Shown one piece after another: positions 26,863 to 35,203 of a DNA stretch of 64,000 nt. Source of the stretch: Collinsella sp. (GTDB lineage Bacteria; Actinomycetota; Coriobacteriia; Coriobacteriales; Coriobacteriaceae); contig DXZQ01000003.1 of assembly GCA_019419585.1 (NCBI GenBank), positions 38,316 to 102,315 of the forward strand, read 5' to 3'. Position 1 is the first letter of the stretch. Each line of letters begins with the position of its first letter. Both the position numbers and the translations under genes were made by a program. Under the pieces are notes generated by a model, which was given only the letters and a program-made list of their open reading frames with translations, did no database searches and was not told where the DNA came from.

Positions 26863-27900
26863 ATGTCTGAGATTTTTGAGCCCAGGAACATCATCGTCAC
26901 GGGCGGCTGCGGCTTCATCGGCAGCAACTTCGTGCACTACGTCGTGGACAACCACCCGGACGTCCACGTCACCGTCCTGGACAAGCTGACCTACGCCGGC
27001 AACCCCGAGAACATCTCCGGGCTGCCCTCCGACCGCGTGGAGCTCGTCGTGGGCGACATCTGCGACGCCGCGCTGCTCGATAAGATCGTGCCGGGCCACG
27101 ACGCCATCGTGCACTATGCCGCAGAGTCCCACAACGACAACTCCATCGCAGACCCCGAGCCGTTCCTGCGCACCAACGTCGAGGGAACCTTCCGCCTGCT
27201 GGAGGCCGTCCGCAAATACGGCGTCCGCTACCACCACGTCTCCACCGACGAGGTCTACGGCGACCTCGCGCTCGACGACCCGGCGAAGTTCACCGAGGAG
27301 ACGCCGTATCACCCGAGCAGCCCGTACTCGAGCACCAAGGCGTCCTCCGACATGCTGGTCCGCGCCTGGACCCGCACCTACGGCCTTCGCACCACGATCT
27401 CCAACTGCTCCAACAACTACGGCCCCTACCAGCACGTGGAGAAATTCATCCCCAGGCAGATCACCAACATCATCGACGGGGTCAAGCCGAAGCTCTACGG
27501 CCGCGGCGAGAACGTCCGCGACTGGATCCACACCGAGGACCACTCCTCGGCCGTCTGGGGCATCCTCACCAAGGGGCGGATGGGGGAGACCTACCTCATC
27601 GGCGCGGACGGCGAGAGGGACAACATCACGGTCCTGCGCATGATCCTGGAGGCGATGGGCCGCGACCCCGGGGACTTCGACTGGGTCGCCGACCGCCCCG
27701 GCCACGACCGCCGCTACGCCATCGACAGCACGAAGCTGCGGCGCGAGCTGGGCTGGAGGCCGGCCCACACCGACTTCGCCGAGGGCCTCAAGCAGACCAT
27801 CGACTGGTACGTCGAGAACGAGTCCTGGTGGCGCCCGGCCAAGGAGGCCACCGAGGCGCGCTACCGATGCCTGTTCCATTCAGTCTTCGTGCCTGCCTAA
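26863..27900 (+). CDS. rmlB: dTDP-glucose 4,6-dehydratase
   Basis: 345 residues. NAD-binding GGCGFIGSNF near residue 15, the catalytic STDEVYGDL and YSSTKASSD (Tyr-x3-Lys) motifs, NCSNNYGPYQ and DWIHTEDH are all present, so the enzyme should be active. It converts dTDP-glucose to the 4-keto-6-deoxy intermediate of dTDP-rhamnose and other deoxysugars. The gene is much GC-richer than its neighbours, with sharp edges at about 26870 and 27865. The last dozen codons (CLFHSVFVPA) do not look like the usual end of this family (EAKYA-type), suggesting the 3' end was replaced at a recombination junction. No rmlA, rmlC or rmlD is nearby, so partners must be elsewhere. Confidence 0.92.
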   Translation: MSEIFEPRNIIVTGGCGFIGSNFVHYVVDNHPDVHVTVLDKLTYAGNPENISGLPSDRVELVVGDICDAALLDKIVPGHDAIVHYAAESHNDNSIADPEPFLRTNVEGTFRLLEAVRKYGVRYHHVSTDEVYGDLALDDPAKFTEETPYHPSSPYSSTKASSDMLVRAWTRTYGLRTTISNCSNNYGPYQHVEKFIPRQITNIIDGVKPKLYGRGENVRDWIHTEDHSSAVWGILTKGRMGETYLIGADGERDNITVLRMILEAMGRDPGDFDWVADRPGHDRRYAIDSTKLRRELGWRPAHTDFAEGLKQTIDWYVENESWWRPAKEATEARYRCLFHSVFVPA

Positions 27901-28056
27901 GAAGGAAAGGGTCTCGGTTGTGCTTTTACTCCAGCGTGCATCTTGTTTTTACTGGCCGGATTCTGCGAGCGAGCTGGCGCACTTGTAATTGTTGTCGACA
28001 ACAGCTTGGCTGATGTTTAAGTTTTATCAAAGCGTCTAGGTTATCGGAAGACTAAT

Positions 28057-28176
28057 ATGAATGCTGTTAGGAGTGCAAATAGCCGTATATTTTCTATCGT
28101 ACTAAGAGTTATCATCTTTCTGATCATCGAATGTATAAAGAATCACTTAGATGATGCCGCGAAGACATCGCGTTGA
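28057..28176 (+). CDS. Small hypothetical ORF (39 aa) in the rmlB-GT2 gap
   Basis: ATG-initiated, with a basic start, a hydrophobic segment (IVLRVIIFLIIE) and a polar end. The ribosome site is weak (GGAAG). It might be a small membrane peptide or a remnant. The rest of 27901-28196 shows no other coding signal or clear terminator. Confidence 0.2.
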   Translation: MNAVRSANSRIFSIVLRVIIFLIIECIKNHLDDAAKTSR

Positions 28177-28196
28177 TATTAAAGGACGGTTCGTAC

Positions 28197-28889
28197 GTGA
28201 CGAATTTGCCAAAAGTTCTTGTTGCGATTCCTGCTTATAACGAAGAGGAATGCATAGAGGGCACCATTCTTGAATTAAAGAGAGTGGCCCCGGAGTTTGA
28301 CTTTGTCGTCATTAACGACGGCTCTCGGGATTGCACTCTCGAACTTTGTACGAGTTTGGGATGCAATGTAATTAATATGCTTATTAACTGTGGCTTGACG
28401 GTTGGATTTCAAACAGCAGCTCGTTATGCGTTGGAGAATGATTACGACTACATGGTTCAATTCGATGCGGATGGACAGCATCGGCCTGAGTATATTTCAG
28501 AGCTTGTTTCGAAGGCTCAATTCGACAACGCTGACATAGTAATTGGTTCTCGTTTTTTGTCGATGCGCAAAGATGTGTCAATGCGCATGCTTGGCTCGAG
28601 AATGATTACATTCCTCATTAAAATGTTAACTGGTAAAAGGATTAGCGATCCAACGTCTGGATTTCGACTTTTTAATCGTGACGTTTTAAAAGAATATGTT
28701 TGCAATGATACGCTCAATCCTGAACCCGAGTCCATCGCCTTCTTTATCAGGCAAGGCTATAAGGTGTCGGAAATACAGGTATCTATGCGCGAACGGCAGG
28801 GTGGAGAGAGCTATTTAAATCCAATTAAGTCGATCCAATACATGATTCGAGTATTCGTCACGCTTCTCATTGTTCAATGGTTTAGGTGA
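28197..28889 (+). CDS. GT2 glycosyltransferase, DPM1/polyprenyl-phosphate sugar transferase-like
   Basis: 230 residues from the GTG at 28197, ten bases after AAAGGA; an upstream TTG at 28173 is less well placed. Compact GT-A domain: VAIPAYNEEECI, VVINDGSRD, FDADGQHRPEY as the metal site, IGSRF and DPTSGFRLFNRDV. This matches dolichol/undecaprenyl-phosphate sugar synthases. The short C-terminal hydrophobic stretch would bind the membrane. It is followed at once by a DUF2304 protein, a frequent pairing in wall-polysaccharide loci in which the sugar-lipid feeds an extracytoplasmic GT. Confidence 0.85.
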   Translation: MTNLPKVLVAIPAYNEEECIEGTILELKRVAPEFDFVVINDGSRDCTLELCTSLGCNVINMLINCGLTVGFQTAARYALENDYDYMVQFDADGQHRPEYISELVSKAQFDNADIVIGSRFLSMRKDVSMRMLGSRMITFLIKMLTGKRISDPTSGFRLFNRDVLKEYVCNDTLNPEPESIAFFIRQGYKVSEIQVSMRERQGGESYLNPIKSIQYMIRVFVTLLIVQWFR

Positions 28890-28893
28890 TTGC

Positions 28894-29226
28894 ATGTCAA
28901 CTTCCTTGCGCGTGTTTCTTGTCGTCTGCGCTGTGATTGTTTTTATTTTCGTTGTTCACAACCTCAAAAAATGCAAAATACAGGTTTTGGATTCTGTTTT
29001 TTGGCTTTTATTTAGTACGAGCTTCGTGGTACTTGGTGTTTTTCCGGAAATCGCCTCCTTTTTTTCAAACTTATTAGGATTTATGTCTGCATCAAATCTT
29101 GTTTTTCTATATGTTGTAGCAGTCCTAGTGGTCCGTGATTTCGTAATTTCATTACGACTGTCAAAACATGAAGAGCGCCTCAATTCGCTGGTTCAGGCTG
29201 CGGCGCTTGATGCTAAGAGGAAATGA
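28894..29226 (+). CDS. DUF2304 membrane protein
   Basis: 110 residues from the ATG at 28894, four bases after the previous stop. Three hydrophobic helices (RVFLVVCAVIVFIFVV, VFWLLFSTSFVVLGVFPEI, NLVFLYVVAVLVVRDFV) and a charged C-terminal coil with HEERLNSLVQAAAL. This is the standard DUF2304 pattern. Such proteins accompany GT2 polyprenyl-phosphate transferases and are thought to help membrane recruitment or flipping; function not demonstrated by sequence. Confidence 0.82.
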   Translation: MSTSLRVFLVVCAVIVFIFVVHNLKKCKIQVLDSVFWLLFSTSFVVLGVFPEIASFFSNLLGFMSASNLVFLYVVAVLVVRDFVISLRLSKHEERLNSLVQAAALDAKRK

Positions 29227-29363
29227 AACTGTTTGGCCCACTCATTACTGTATTGAGTTTCTCACAGTGTTATTTTTTTCTATGGCACTCTCAGTGTCTT
29301 GGCACCCATTCTTCTTCTATGCTTTTGGTTATATATGGCTGTTTTGCTATGTCTAATATATGA
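29223..29363 (+). CDS. Possible small ORF overlapping DUF2304 stop (46 aa), perhaps frameshifted
   Basis: ATG overlaps the preceding TGA (ATGA) and is preceded by AGAGGA, so translation is likely to restart here. The product begins MKLFGPLITVL. After the run of seven Ts near 29273 another frame looks more like a membrane helix (MALSVSWHPFFFYAFGY), suggesting an old frameshift in a small membrane protein. Weak case. Confidence 0.25.
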   Translation: MKLFGPLITVLSFSQCYFFLWHSQCLGTHSSSMLLVIYGCFAMSNI

Positions 29364-29436
29364 TTTCCCGGGAGTTGTCCATTTGAAATAGAATTACATT
29401 TCAAATTGTTTATTCACTTCGTTCGTGAGGTATTTC

Positions 29437-31479
29437 ATGAGTTGGTCGCTGTTGTTCATCGAAGCTTTTATTGCGGCCGTTGCATTGATTTTGCCGGGCA
29501 TGTTGGCTTCGCGGGCATTTGGAGTTCCCTTTAAACTGTCTCTTTCCTTTGGCCCTGTAATCAGTGTCTTCTTTTTGGTCTTTATGGGCATTGTTCTTCG
29601 GTTTACCGGTGCCGCTGGGGGCTATTTTGCTTTATTGATCTCGTTGTTCCTATTTGCCGTGGTCAGTGGCGTGGCCTGCTATTTGCGTTTTCACGGACGA
29701 AGCGCCTTTTTCGACACCGATATTGTCTCTCTGCGGCCATACCTGTGCGCCCTTGTCTTATCTATTCCCGTGTCGGCTTATCTCTTTGTTCGCGGCATTG
29801 GTCTTCCAGATAGTTTTCTTCAGGTTTATGACAATTCGTTTCATTTGAGTGTTATTCAGAGTATGAAGCATGCCTCTAGCTATTCAATCCTCTCGGTTGG
29901 TTCGTATCTCGAGGCCGGTTCCGAGGCGTTTAGCCCCAATGCAAGCGCCGGTTTTTATCCTGCTGCTTGGCATATCGTTGCTGCTCTTGTGGCGCGTACG
30001 TTCAATATTTCTGTCATGGCGGCCATTAACCTTACTAATTTTGTATTTGTCGCGTTTGTATTGCCCTTGGGCATTCAGTCCTTCATTGCGGTTATTACCA
30101 AGGGCGATGCGCGAAAGGGCGTTTGCGCAGCTGTTGTAGCGCTTGCTTCGACGGCCTTCCCTTGGACTTTGCTCTATTGGGGGCCTGTCTATCCAAATTT
30201 CGCTGCGTTTTGTGCCATTCCTGCTGTTGCCGCTGTTTTCATCTGGTTTATGCAAAGCTTTGAAGAACCTCGATCTGTTTGCACGACTCATTGTCCTGCC
30301 CTTGTGGCCTTGCTCTTTGGCATTGTGGCTCTAGTGGCTTTGCAACCGAATGCGGTTTTCACGCTTGGCATTCTTTTAGTTCCTTCGATTGTTGTTTGCG
30401 TGGGTGGTCAAATTGAATGCCAGCTGTTTCGCATGCAATCGATTTCGACCAAGTTTGCCTATTATGCATCACGCTGCCTTGTGCTTTTAGCTGTTGCTAT
30501 AATTTGGATTTTAATGACAAAAGCAAGCTTTATGCAGGGGGTCATCAACTTCCACTGGCCTTCCTTTACATACATCTTTGATGCCGTGTGGAGGTCATTC
30601 TCCTTTTCCTTTAATGAGAATACGCCCTGTATTCTTCTTGCATGTCTTGTTGTCCTTGGTTGCCTCTGCGCCTTGGGCAATAGGTCCTTCCGTGGTTACT
30701 TCTTCGTCTACCTATTTTCCGTGGTTCTGTTTGTTGTCGATGCCACCCAAGACGGTTTTATCAGACATTTCCTTACCGGCTTTTGGTACACAGACCAATA
30801 TCGCGTCGCCGCGATGGTTGCGCTGTTCAGTATTCCGCTTTCGACGCTCGGGCTTGATTTCATCCTCGGCAAAGTGCAGAACGCTTTTTCCGCTTCTGAT
30901 GGAGCAGGTCGTTCGTCTAAATATCTTCCCCAGGCGTTTTGCGTCGTTTTGATTGTCTGCGGTTTGTTTTGGCCTGAAAGCGTAAATCCTGCTGTCAACA
31001 ATTATTCGCCGGTCGGTTTTACCAAGAGCGTGTTCAATTACATGTACAGTATCAATGATATCGATAATAATCTGACGTCCGATGAGCTGGCGTTCCTTGG
31101 CGAAGTCAAGCAAATAGCCGGCGCTGAGCTGATTATCAACAATCCCTTTGACGGCAGCGTCTACGGATATGCCTTAAATGATCTAAATCTTATGTATCGA
31201 AAGTTCAGCTCTTTTGGCAAGGGTGAGACAATCGCCAGCAAGCAAATTCGCCATGGACTTGATCGCATTTCTTACGATTCGGTGATTGCGCGCGACGTTA
31301 AACAGGCTGGTGCCAAGTATCTTCTCGTTTTAGATTACGACGAGAACGGACGCGATGGTGTGGATATGCCTGGCTATCATAAGTCTGGCTGGACGGGTAT
31401 TGATTCGATTGATGATTCCACCCCTGGTTTTTCGCTTGTTTTAAGCGAAAAAGATATGCGCCTCTACTCAATTGAATAG
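29437..31479 (+). CDS. Large polytopic membrane protein, DUF6541-like
   Basis: 680 residues from the ATG at 29437 (GAGG six bases upstream). More than ten membrane helices occupy residues 1-480. An extracytoplasmic loop contains YDNSFHLSVIQSMKHASSYSI. A soluble C-terminal domain of about 170 residues follows. The D-x-x-x-H first-loop pattern and overall plan resemble DUF6541/GT-C-type membrane proteins of actinobacterial wall-polysaccharide loci, which use polyprenyl-phosphate sugars. With the DPM1-like GT and DUF2304 just upstream it probably adds a side sugar on the outer face, an inference. Codon use is intermediate between island and core. Confidence 0.65.
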   Translation: MSWSLLFIEAFIAAVALILPGMLASRAFGVPFKLSLSFGPVISVFFLVFMGIVLRFTGAAGGYFALLISLFLFAVVSGVACYLRFHGRSAFFDTDIVSLRPYLCALVLSIPVSAYLFVRGIGLPDSFLQVYDNSFHLSVIQSMKHASSYSILSVGSYLEAGSEAFSPNASAGFYPAAWHIVAALVARTFNISVMAAINLTNFVFVAFVLPLGIQSFIAVITKGDARKGVCAAVVALASTAFPWTLLYWGPVYPNFAAFCAIPAVAAVFIWFMQSFEEPRSVCTTHCPALVALLFGIVALVALQPNAVFTLGILLVPSIVVCVGGQIECQLFRMQSISTKFAYYASRCLVLLAVAIIWILMTKASFMQGVINFHWPSFTYIFDAVWRSFSFSFNENTPCILLACLVVLGCLCALGNRSFRGYFFVYLFSVVLFVVDATQDGFIRHFLTGFWYTDQYRVAAMVALFSIPLSTLGLDFILGKVQNAFSASDGAGRSSKYLPQAFCVVLIVCGLFWPESVNPAVNNYSPVGFTKSVFNYMYSINDIDNNLTSDELAFLGEVKQIAGAELIINNPFDGSVYGYALNDLNLMYRKFSSFGKGETIASKQIRHGLDRISYDSVIARDVKQAGAKYLLVLDYDENGRDGVDMPGYHKSGWTGIDSIDDSTPGFSLVLSEKDMRLYSIE

Positions 31480-31485
31480 AGGCGC
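31458..31485 (+). terminator. Hairpin spanning the stop codon
   Basis: A perfect stem, GCGCCTCTA facing TAGAGGCGC, around a ten-base loop. The following bases are only mildly T-rich, so termination efficiency is uncertain. Confidence 0.45.
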
Positions 31486-31513
31486 TGTCCTCATTTGCGG
31501 GCGCATGTAGGTT

Positions 31514-32551
31514 TTATCGTCCCGTTGTGCTCTTTTGTTTTGACTGGAAATACCATTTGGAAATCGGGCGTGGAAGCGCGTATAAGATGCCCGTAAGTAA
31601 GGCAATGATAGCGAAGCGGACAATAAGATATCCGATCCACGGCGCTAGCGGAAGATTCTCGACGATACCGGAAACATATTGGTAGGGAAACACGTTTAAC
31701 TCAATAAGATGCATGCAGAAGAGCGGGAGCGTGTACTTTCCGATCCAAGCGATGGGCTTCGTGACGCGTGGAATATGCTTGCAAGCCATTTGACATAGCT
31801 TGAGAATCACTAATGAACCAAAAATGCTCCCGATGACATCCTGTGTCCCGTAAACGTAGGTGTTTGTCACCATGTAAAGCTTTCCAAAGCGTAGGGCTGA
31901 GTAGCCCCATATTCCCACCATGAACAACCAGCAGATGGGTTCGATTGAGTTTTCATCGAGTAGGGCGTGCTTTCTAATGATCTGTCCAATGTACAAAAAG
32001 AGTGTTGCACTTAACGCCTGTAGGATGCTCCAAGGAAGCCAAAAGATTTGAGCCAGAACGTTGCCGCAGAAGAAAAAACCCAGAACCAAAATTGTGGGAT
32101 GTCGAAATTGATTAACGACGGTCAGGAGCATTTTGCCAAAGAAAAGCGCGAAGAGATACCAAAGGGCTCCAATAGCGGATACAAATGCCGGGGTTGCGGG
32201 CGTGATTCCTCCACAGCCGTAGAGGCTTGCCATGAACCAGTGGTTTGCTATCTCTATTGGGTTAGTTTTCCCTGTTAAGGCTGCCCCTAAGAACGAGCAT
32301 CCAATTACGCCTATACAGGTAATCAGATAAGGCATCAGAAGCGATTTGGCATTCTTTTTAACGTAGTCGGGTGTGAGTTTAGCCTCGGGCTTGCTAAAGA
32401 ATCCGCTGACAATAAAAAAGAGAGGCATATCAAATGAGTAGAATATGGAGGCAAGCCTATCTGGTGTCCCCAGATATATTGAGTGGCCAATGATGACGCC
32501 GGCAAGTGCTATTGCTTTTGCGACATCAAACTCGGGATATCTTTTTTTCAC
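31514..32551 (-). CDS. Acyltransferase family 3 membrane protein
   Basis: 345 residues, about ten helices. The N-terminus EFDVAKAIALAGVIIGHSIYLG carries the conserved His of membrane O-acyltransferases (OafA/NodX/WecH type), followed by DMPLFFIVSGFF. It would O-acetylate or otherwise acylate a surface sugar or lipid-linked unit, acting in the cytoplasmic membrane. It converges with the large membrane protein and diverges from the next GT pair. Acceptor unknown. Confidence 0.85.
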   Translation of the reverse strand: MKKRYPEFDVAKAIALAGVIIGHSIYLGTPDRLASIFYSFDMPLFFIVSGFFSKPEAKLTPDYVKKNAKSLLMPYLITCIGVIGCSFLGAALTGKTNPIEIANHWFMASLYGCGGITPATPAFVSAIGALWYLFALFFGKMLLTVVNQFRHPTILVLGFFFCGNVLAQIFWLPWSILQALSATLFLYIGQIIRKHALLDENSIEPICWLFMVGIWGYSALRFGKLYMVTNTYVYGTQDVIGSIFGSLVILKLCQMACKHIPRVTKPIAWIGKYTLPLFCMHLIELNVFPYQYVSGIVENLPLAPWIGYLIVRFAIIALLTGILYALPRPISKWYFQSKQKSTTGR

Positions 32552-32583
32552 TGAATGCTCCTTAGCGGGGTCGTTGTTATTTG

Positions 32584-32633
32584 AAAGACCTTATTCGGTC
32601 ATGCCGCCAATGCGGGCTTTTCAATAGGTCTTT
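32584..32633. promoter_or_regulatory. Inverted repeat in the acyltransferase-GT divergent gap
   Basis: AAAGACCTTATT and AATAGGTCTTT flank 28 bases that contain a smaller GC-rich hairpin (GCCGC-GCGGGC). It lies upstream of both divergent genes. It could be a regulatory structure; there is no evidence on what binds it. Confidence 0.3.
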
Positions 32634-32775
32634 AACTTCCAGTATTGAGTGTAGCTTATGGTCTGCTTGTTTGCAGGTGGCGGTCTTTGAGGATTCGGTC
32701 TCGTTCATGGCCATTTGTTATAATCGATTCATTTGAGTTGCATACCATATGTGTCATGCTTGTATTGGAGTCATT

Positions 32776-33891
32776 GTGTCGCAAAACCAGCCGCTCGTTT
32801 CGGTTCTCGTGCCTATTTGCAATGTCGAGAAATATCTCGATGAGTGCCTTAGCTCTCTTAAGAATCAGACTCTCAAAGATATTGAAATCATCTGCATCAA
32901 CGATGGCTCTACGGATTCTTCCTTGGAGATCATCAATAGATTTGCGTCTGAAGATTCCCGATTCGTTGTTATTGATAAGCCAAATTCCGGCTACGGCGAT
33001 TCCATGAATCGCGGTTTGGAGTCTGCGAAGGGCAAGTATATCTCCATTCTCGAGTCCGACGACTTCCTGGATGCCGATGCGCTTGAGTATATGGCTCGGC
33101 AGGCCGAGGACAACGCGCTCGATTTGTTTAAATGCAATTTCTGGCTCTATTGGTCGTCTTGCGATAGTTCTAGGCTAAATCGTCATGACGCCTATTTTCC
33201 CGCGATGAGCCAAGAGCTGATCGGCATGGGCGTTCATAGGCCCATCGATGCGCCTGACGCCTTCTGGGCCAAGCCGTCCATATGGTCTGCGCTGTACCGG
33301 AAAGACTTTTTGGCTTCCAATAACATCTCGTTTCTTCCTACTCCAGGAGCATCCTTCCAGGACACGAGCTTCACTTTTAAGGTCCTCGCCTGTGCGCGGC
33401 GCGCAATGTATTCGGGAAAGGCGTTTTTGCACTATCGCCAGGACAATGAACACTCGTCGGTGAATAATCCGGGCAAGGTATTTTGTGTTTGCGATGAGCA
33501 TCATGAGATGACGCGCTTCCTTAATGAGGATCGTCCTGATCTCAAGCCGGCGCTGGATCCCATTCGTGCGAAAGTGAAGTTCTACAACTACGATTGGAAC
33601 CTTAACAGGCTGGCCCCCGAACTCCGTCGTGATTTCATCGCCGTCTTTTCGTCTGAAATGGCCGAAGAGCTGCAGTCGAATAACATTATTTGTGCCGAGG
33701 CTCCGTTTGATCGTTATGGGTTTAATCCTGTTGAGTTTGCTCGTGCTAAGGACTTTGCTGAGAATGCGGATCTTCTCGCTGTCCAGTATTCACTTATGGG
33801 GTCCGGTAAATTCAATACGATTCGCGAGTACTTTGCGGCTGGCGGCTTTTCTATGGTGGTTCGTATGATGAAGAGAAAGCTTCGTCGTTAA
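32776..33891 (+). CDS. GT2 glycosyltransferase, cassette type A, copy 3
   Basis: 371 residues from the GTG at 32776 with TTGGAG upstream; the longer frame to 32749 lacks a site. It has the same ordered motifs as the copies at 4297 and 6522: VLVPICNVEKYL, CINDGSTDSS, SGYGDSMN, ESDDF, KPSIWSALYRKDFL, FLPTPGASFQDTSF and YRQDNEHSSVN. Its codon use is AT-richer than the other two, so divergence is older or its history differs. Followed one base after its stop by a type B gene. Confidence 0.87.
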   Translation: MSQNQPLVSVLVPICNVEKYLDECLSSLKNQTLKDIEIICINDGSTDSSLEIINRFASEDSRFVVIDKPNSGYGDSMNRGLESAKGKYISILESDDFLDADALEYMARQAEDNALDLFKCNFWLYWSSCDSSRLNRHDAYFPAMSQELIGMGVHRPIDAPDAFWAKPSIWSALYRKDFLASNNISFLPTPGASFQDTSFTFKVLACARRAMYSGKAFLHYRQDNEHSSVNNPGKVFCVCDEHHEMTRFLNEDRPDLKPALDPIRAKVKFYNYDWNLNRLAPELRRDFIAVFSSEMAEELQSNNIICAEAPFDRYGFNPVEFARAKDFAENADLLAVQYSLMGSGKFNTIREYFAAGGFSMVVRMMKRKLRR

Positions 33892-33892
33892 T

Positions 33893-35071
33893 ATGTCTTC
33901 TTCATATTGCCCGTTGCTGTCAATCGTTGTCCCTGTTTATAACGTCGGCGGCTACTTACTGGATACCCTCGACTCGATTGCGGCTCAGTCATACAACAAT
34001 ATCGAGATTATCTGTGTTGATGATGGATCCACAGATGGGTCGGGCGAGCTGCTCGACTTGTATGCCGCTCGCGATTCTCGATTTGCTATCTATCACGAAG
34101 TTAACCGGGGAGTTTCCGCTGCTAGAAACTTTGGTATCGATAAGGCTCGTGGTGAGATTATCCTTTTTGTCGATGCCGATGACTTGCTTAAGCCTAATGC
34201 CTGTGATGTCGTTCGCCAGGCCTTCGACAATGACAGCCAGGTGGATATCTTAAAGTTCTCCGCCGATCCCTTTCCGATCGAGCTTTCCAATCCGTGGCTT
34301 ACGTCGACGTTGTCATTAGATGATGAAGAGTATTTCGGCTACAGCGATAAGCTCGTCTTTTATGCTAAGACTAGGCCGTTTCCCTGGAATGGAGCTTATC
34401 GCCTTTCCTTCTTGCGCGACCATGAGCTCTATTTTCCTGTCGGATTGACTCTTGGCGAGGACCAGGTGTTTTCGTTCGCTACGCTTGGAAGGTCTTCTCG
34501 CACAAAGCTGCTTTCTGACTCGTTGTATGACTATCGTCTGTCCCGCAAGGATTCGGCAATGTGTTTGATGGCACAAGATGAGAAGCTGCGCCTTCAGAAG
34601 CATCTGCAGGTTGTTGATTGCATCATGGCGGATTGGGATAAGCAGGGGAGATTCGAAGGCGAGTCGGGCCGCTCTATGCTGCTATTCGTTGCTGATTTCC
34701 TCGTGTTCGATCTGCTTAATATCAAGAATCAGGCAGATCGAGAGGAATTGCTGCAAGGGTTGCAGCGCGTACTTTCGAAGTATTTGACGATTGATGATAT
34801 TGGACAGTTGCTGGCAAGCGATAGAATCCTAAAGTTCTATCAACAGCTACTTGCCCAAGACGGTCCTGTTTCGTTTGGTGCATCCAGCGTATATTCATTT
34901 GTCGCTCAACTAAAGGGATATAAGGCGGCGGTGTTTATGCTGATCGATCGAGCTAAATCTTTTCTTCTTACCGCCTGCGGCGTTTCGTCCACGGAGGACA
35001 TGAAGGATGGTTTATTTGAGGATGCGCCTTCTATCTCCGAGGCGATTGAGGCGCTTAAATCTCGCTCATAA
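33893..35071 (+). CDS. GT2 glycosyltransferase, cassette type B, copy 3
   Basis: 392 residues; the ATG begins two bases after the preceding stop. GT-A motifs: LSIVVPVYNVGGYL, CVDDGSTDGS, GVSAARNFGIDKA and FVDADDLL. The extra C-terminal length relative to the type B genes at 5407 and 7653 is predicted helical (AVFMLIDRAKSFLL is mildly hydrophobic). The A-B order and spacing repeat those of the two other cassettes. Specificity unknown. Confidence 0.86.
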   Translation: MSSSYCPLLSIVVPVYNVGGYLLDTLDSIAAQSYNNIEIICVDDGSTDGSGELLDLYAARDSRFAIYHEVNRGVSAARNFGIDKARGEIILFVDADDLLKPNACDVVRQAFDNDSQVDILKFSADPFPIELSNPWLTSTLSLDDEEYFGYSDKLVFYAKTRPFPWNGAYRLSFLRDHELYFPVGLTLGEDQVFSFATLGRSSRTKLLSDSLYDYRLSRKDSAMCLMAQDEKLRLQKHLQVVDCIMADWDKQGRFEGESGRSMLLFVADFLVFDLLNIKNQADREELLQGLQRVLSKYLTIDDIGQLLASDRILKFYQQLLAQDGPVSFGASSVYSFVAQLKGYKAAVFMLIDRAKSFLLTACGVSSTEDMKDGLFEDAPSISEAIEALKSRS

Positions 35072-35121
35072 TTCGTTTTACGGTAATGGTGCTGTTCGCG
35101 AATTGCGGCTATTGAAGCTCT

Positions 35122-35163
35122 AAAGGAGGGTGGTCGGGATGTTACTCCCAACCACCCTTTTAT
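35122..35163 (+). terminator. Rho-independent terminator after the third GT pair
   Basis: AGGGTGGTCGGG and CTCCCAACCACCC pair around a short loop, followed by TTTT. It may also serve the convergent acyltransferase gene. Confidence 0.8.
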
Positions 35164-35203
35164 CATGTAAATTGCTATGAAACTCTGTTCACTGTTAAAC
35201 GGC

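Noticed and set aside
26674..27879. Long minus-strand open frame (401 codons) opposite rmlB
   Set aside because: It mirrors the GC-rich third positions of rmlB and encodes a Val/Asp/Gly-rich product with no recognisable motif; the plus-strand rmlB is certain. Only its last part beyond rmlB was kept as possible debris.
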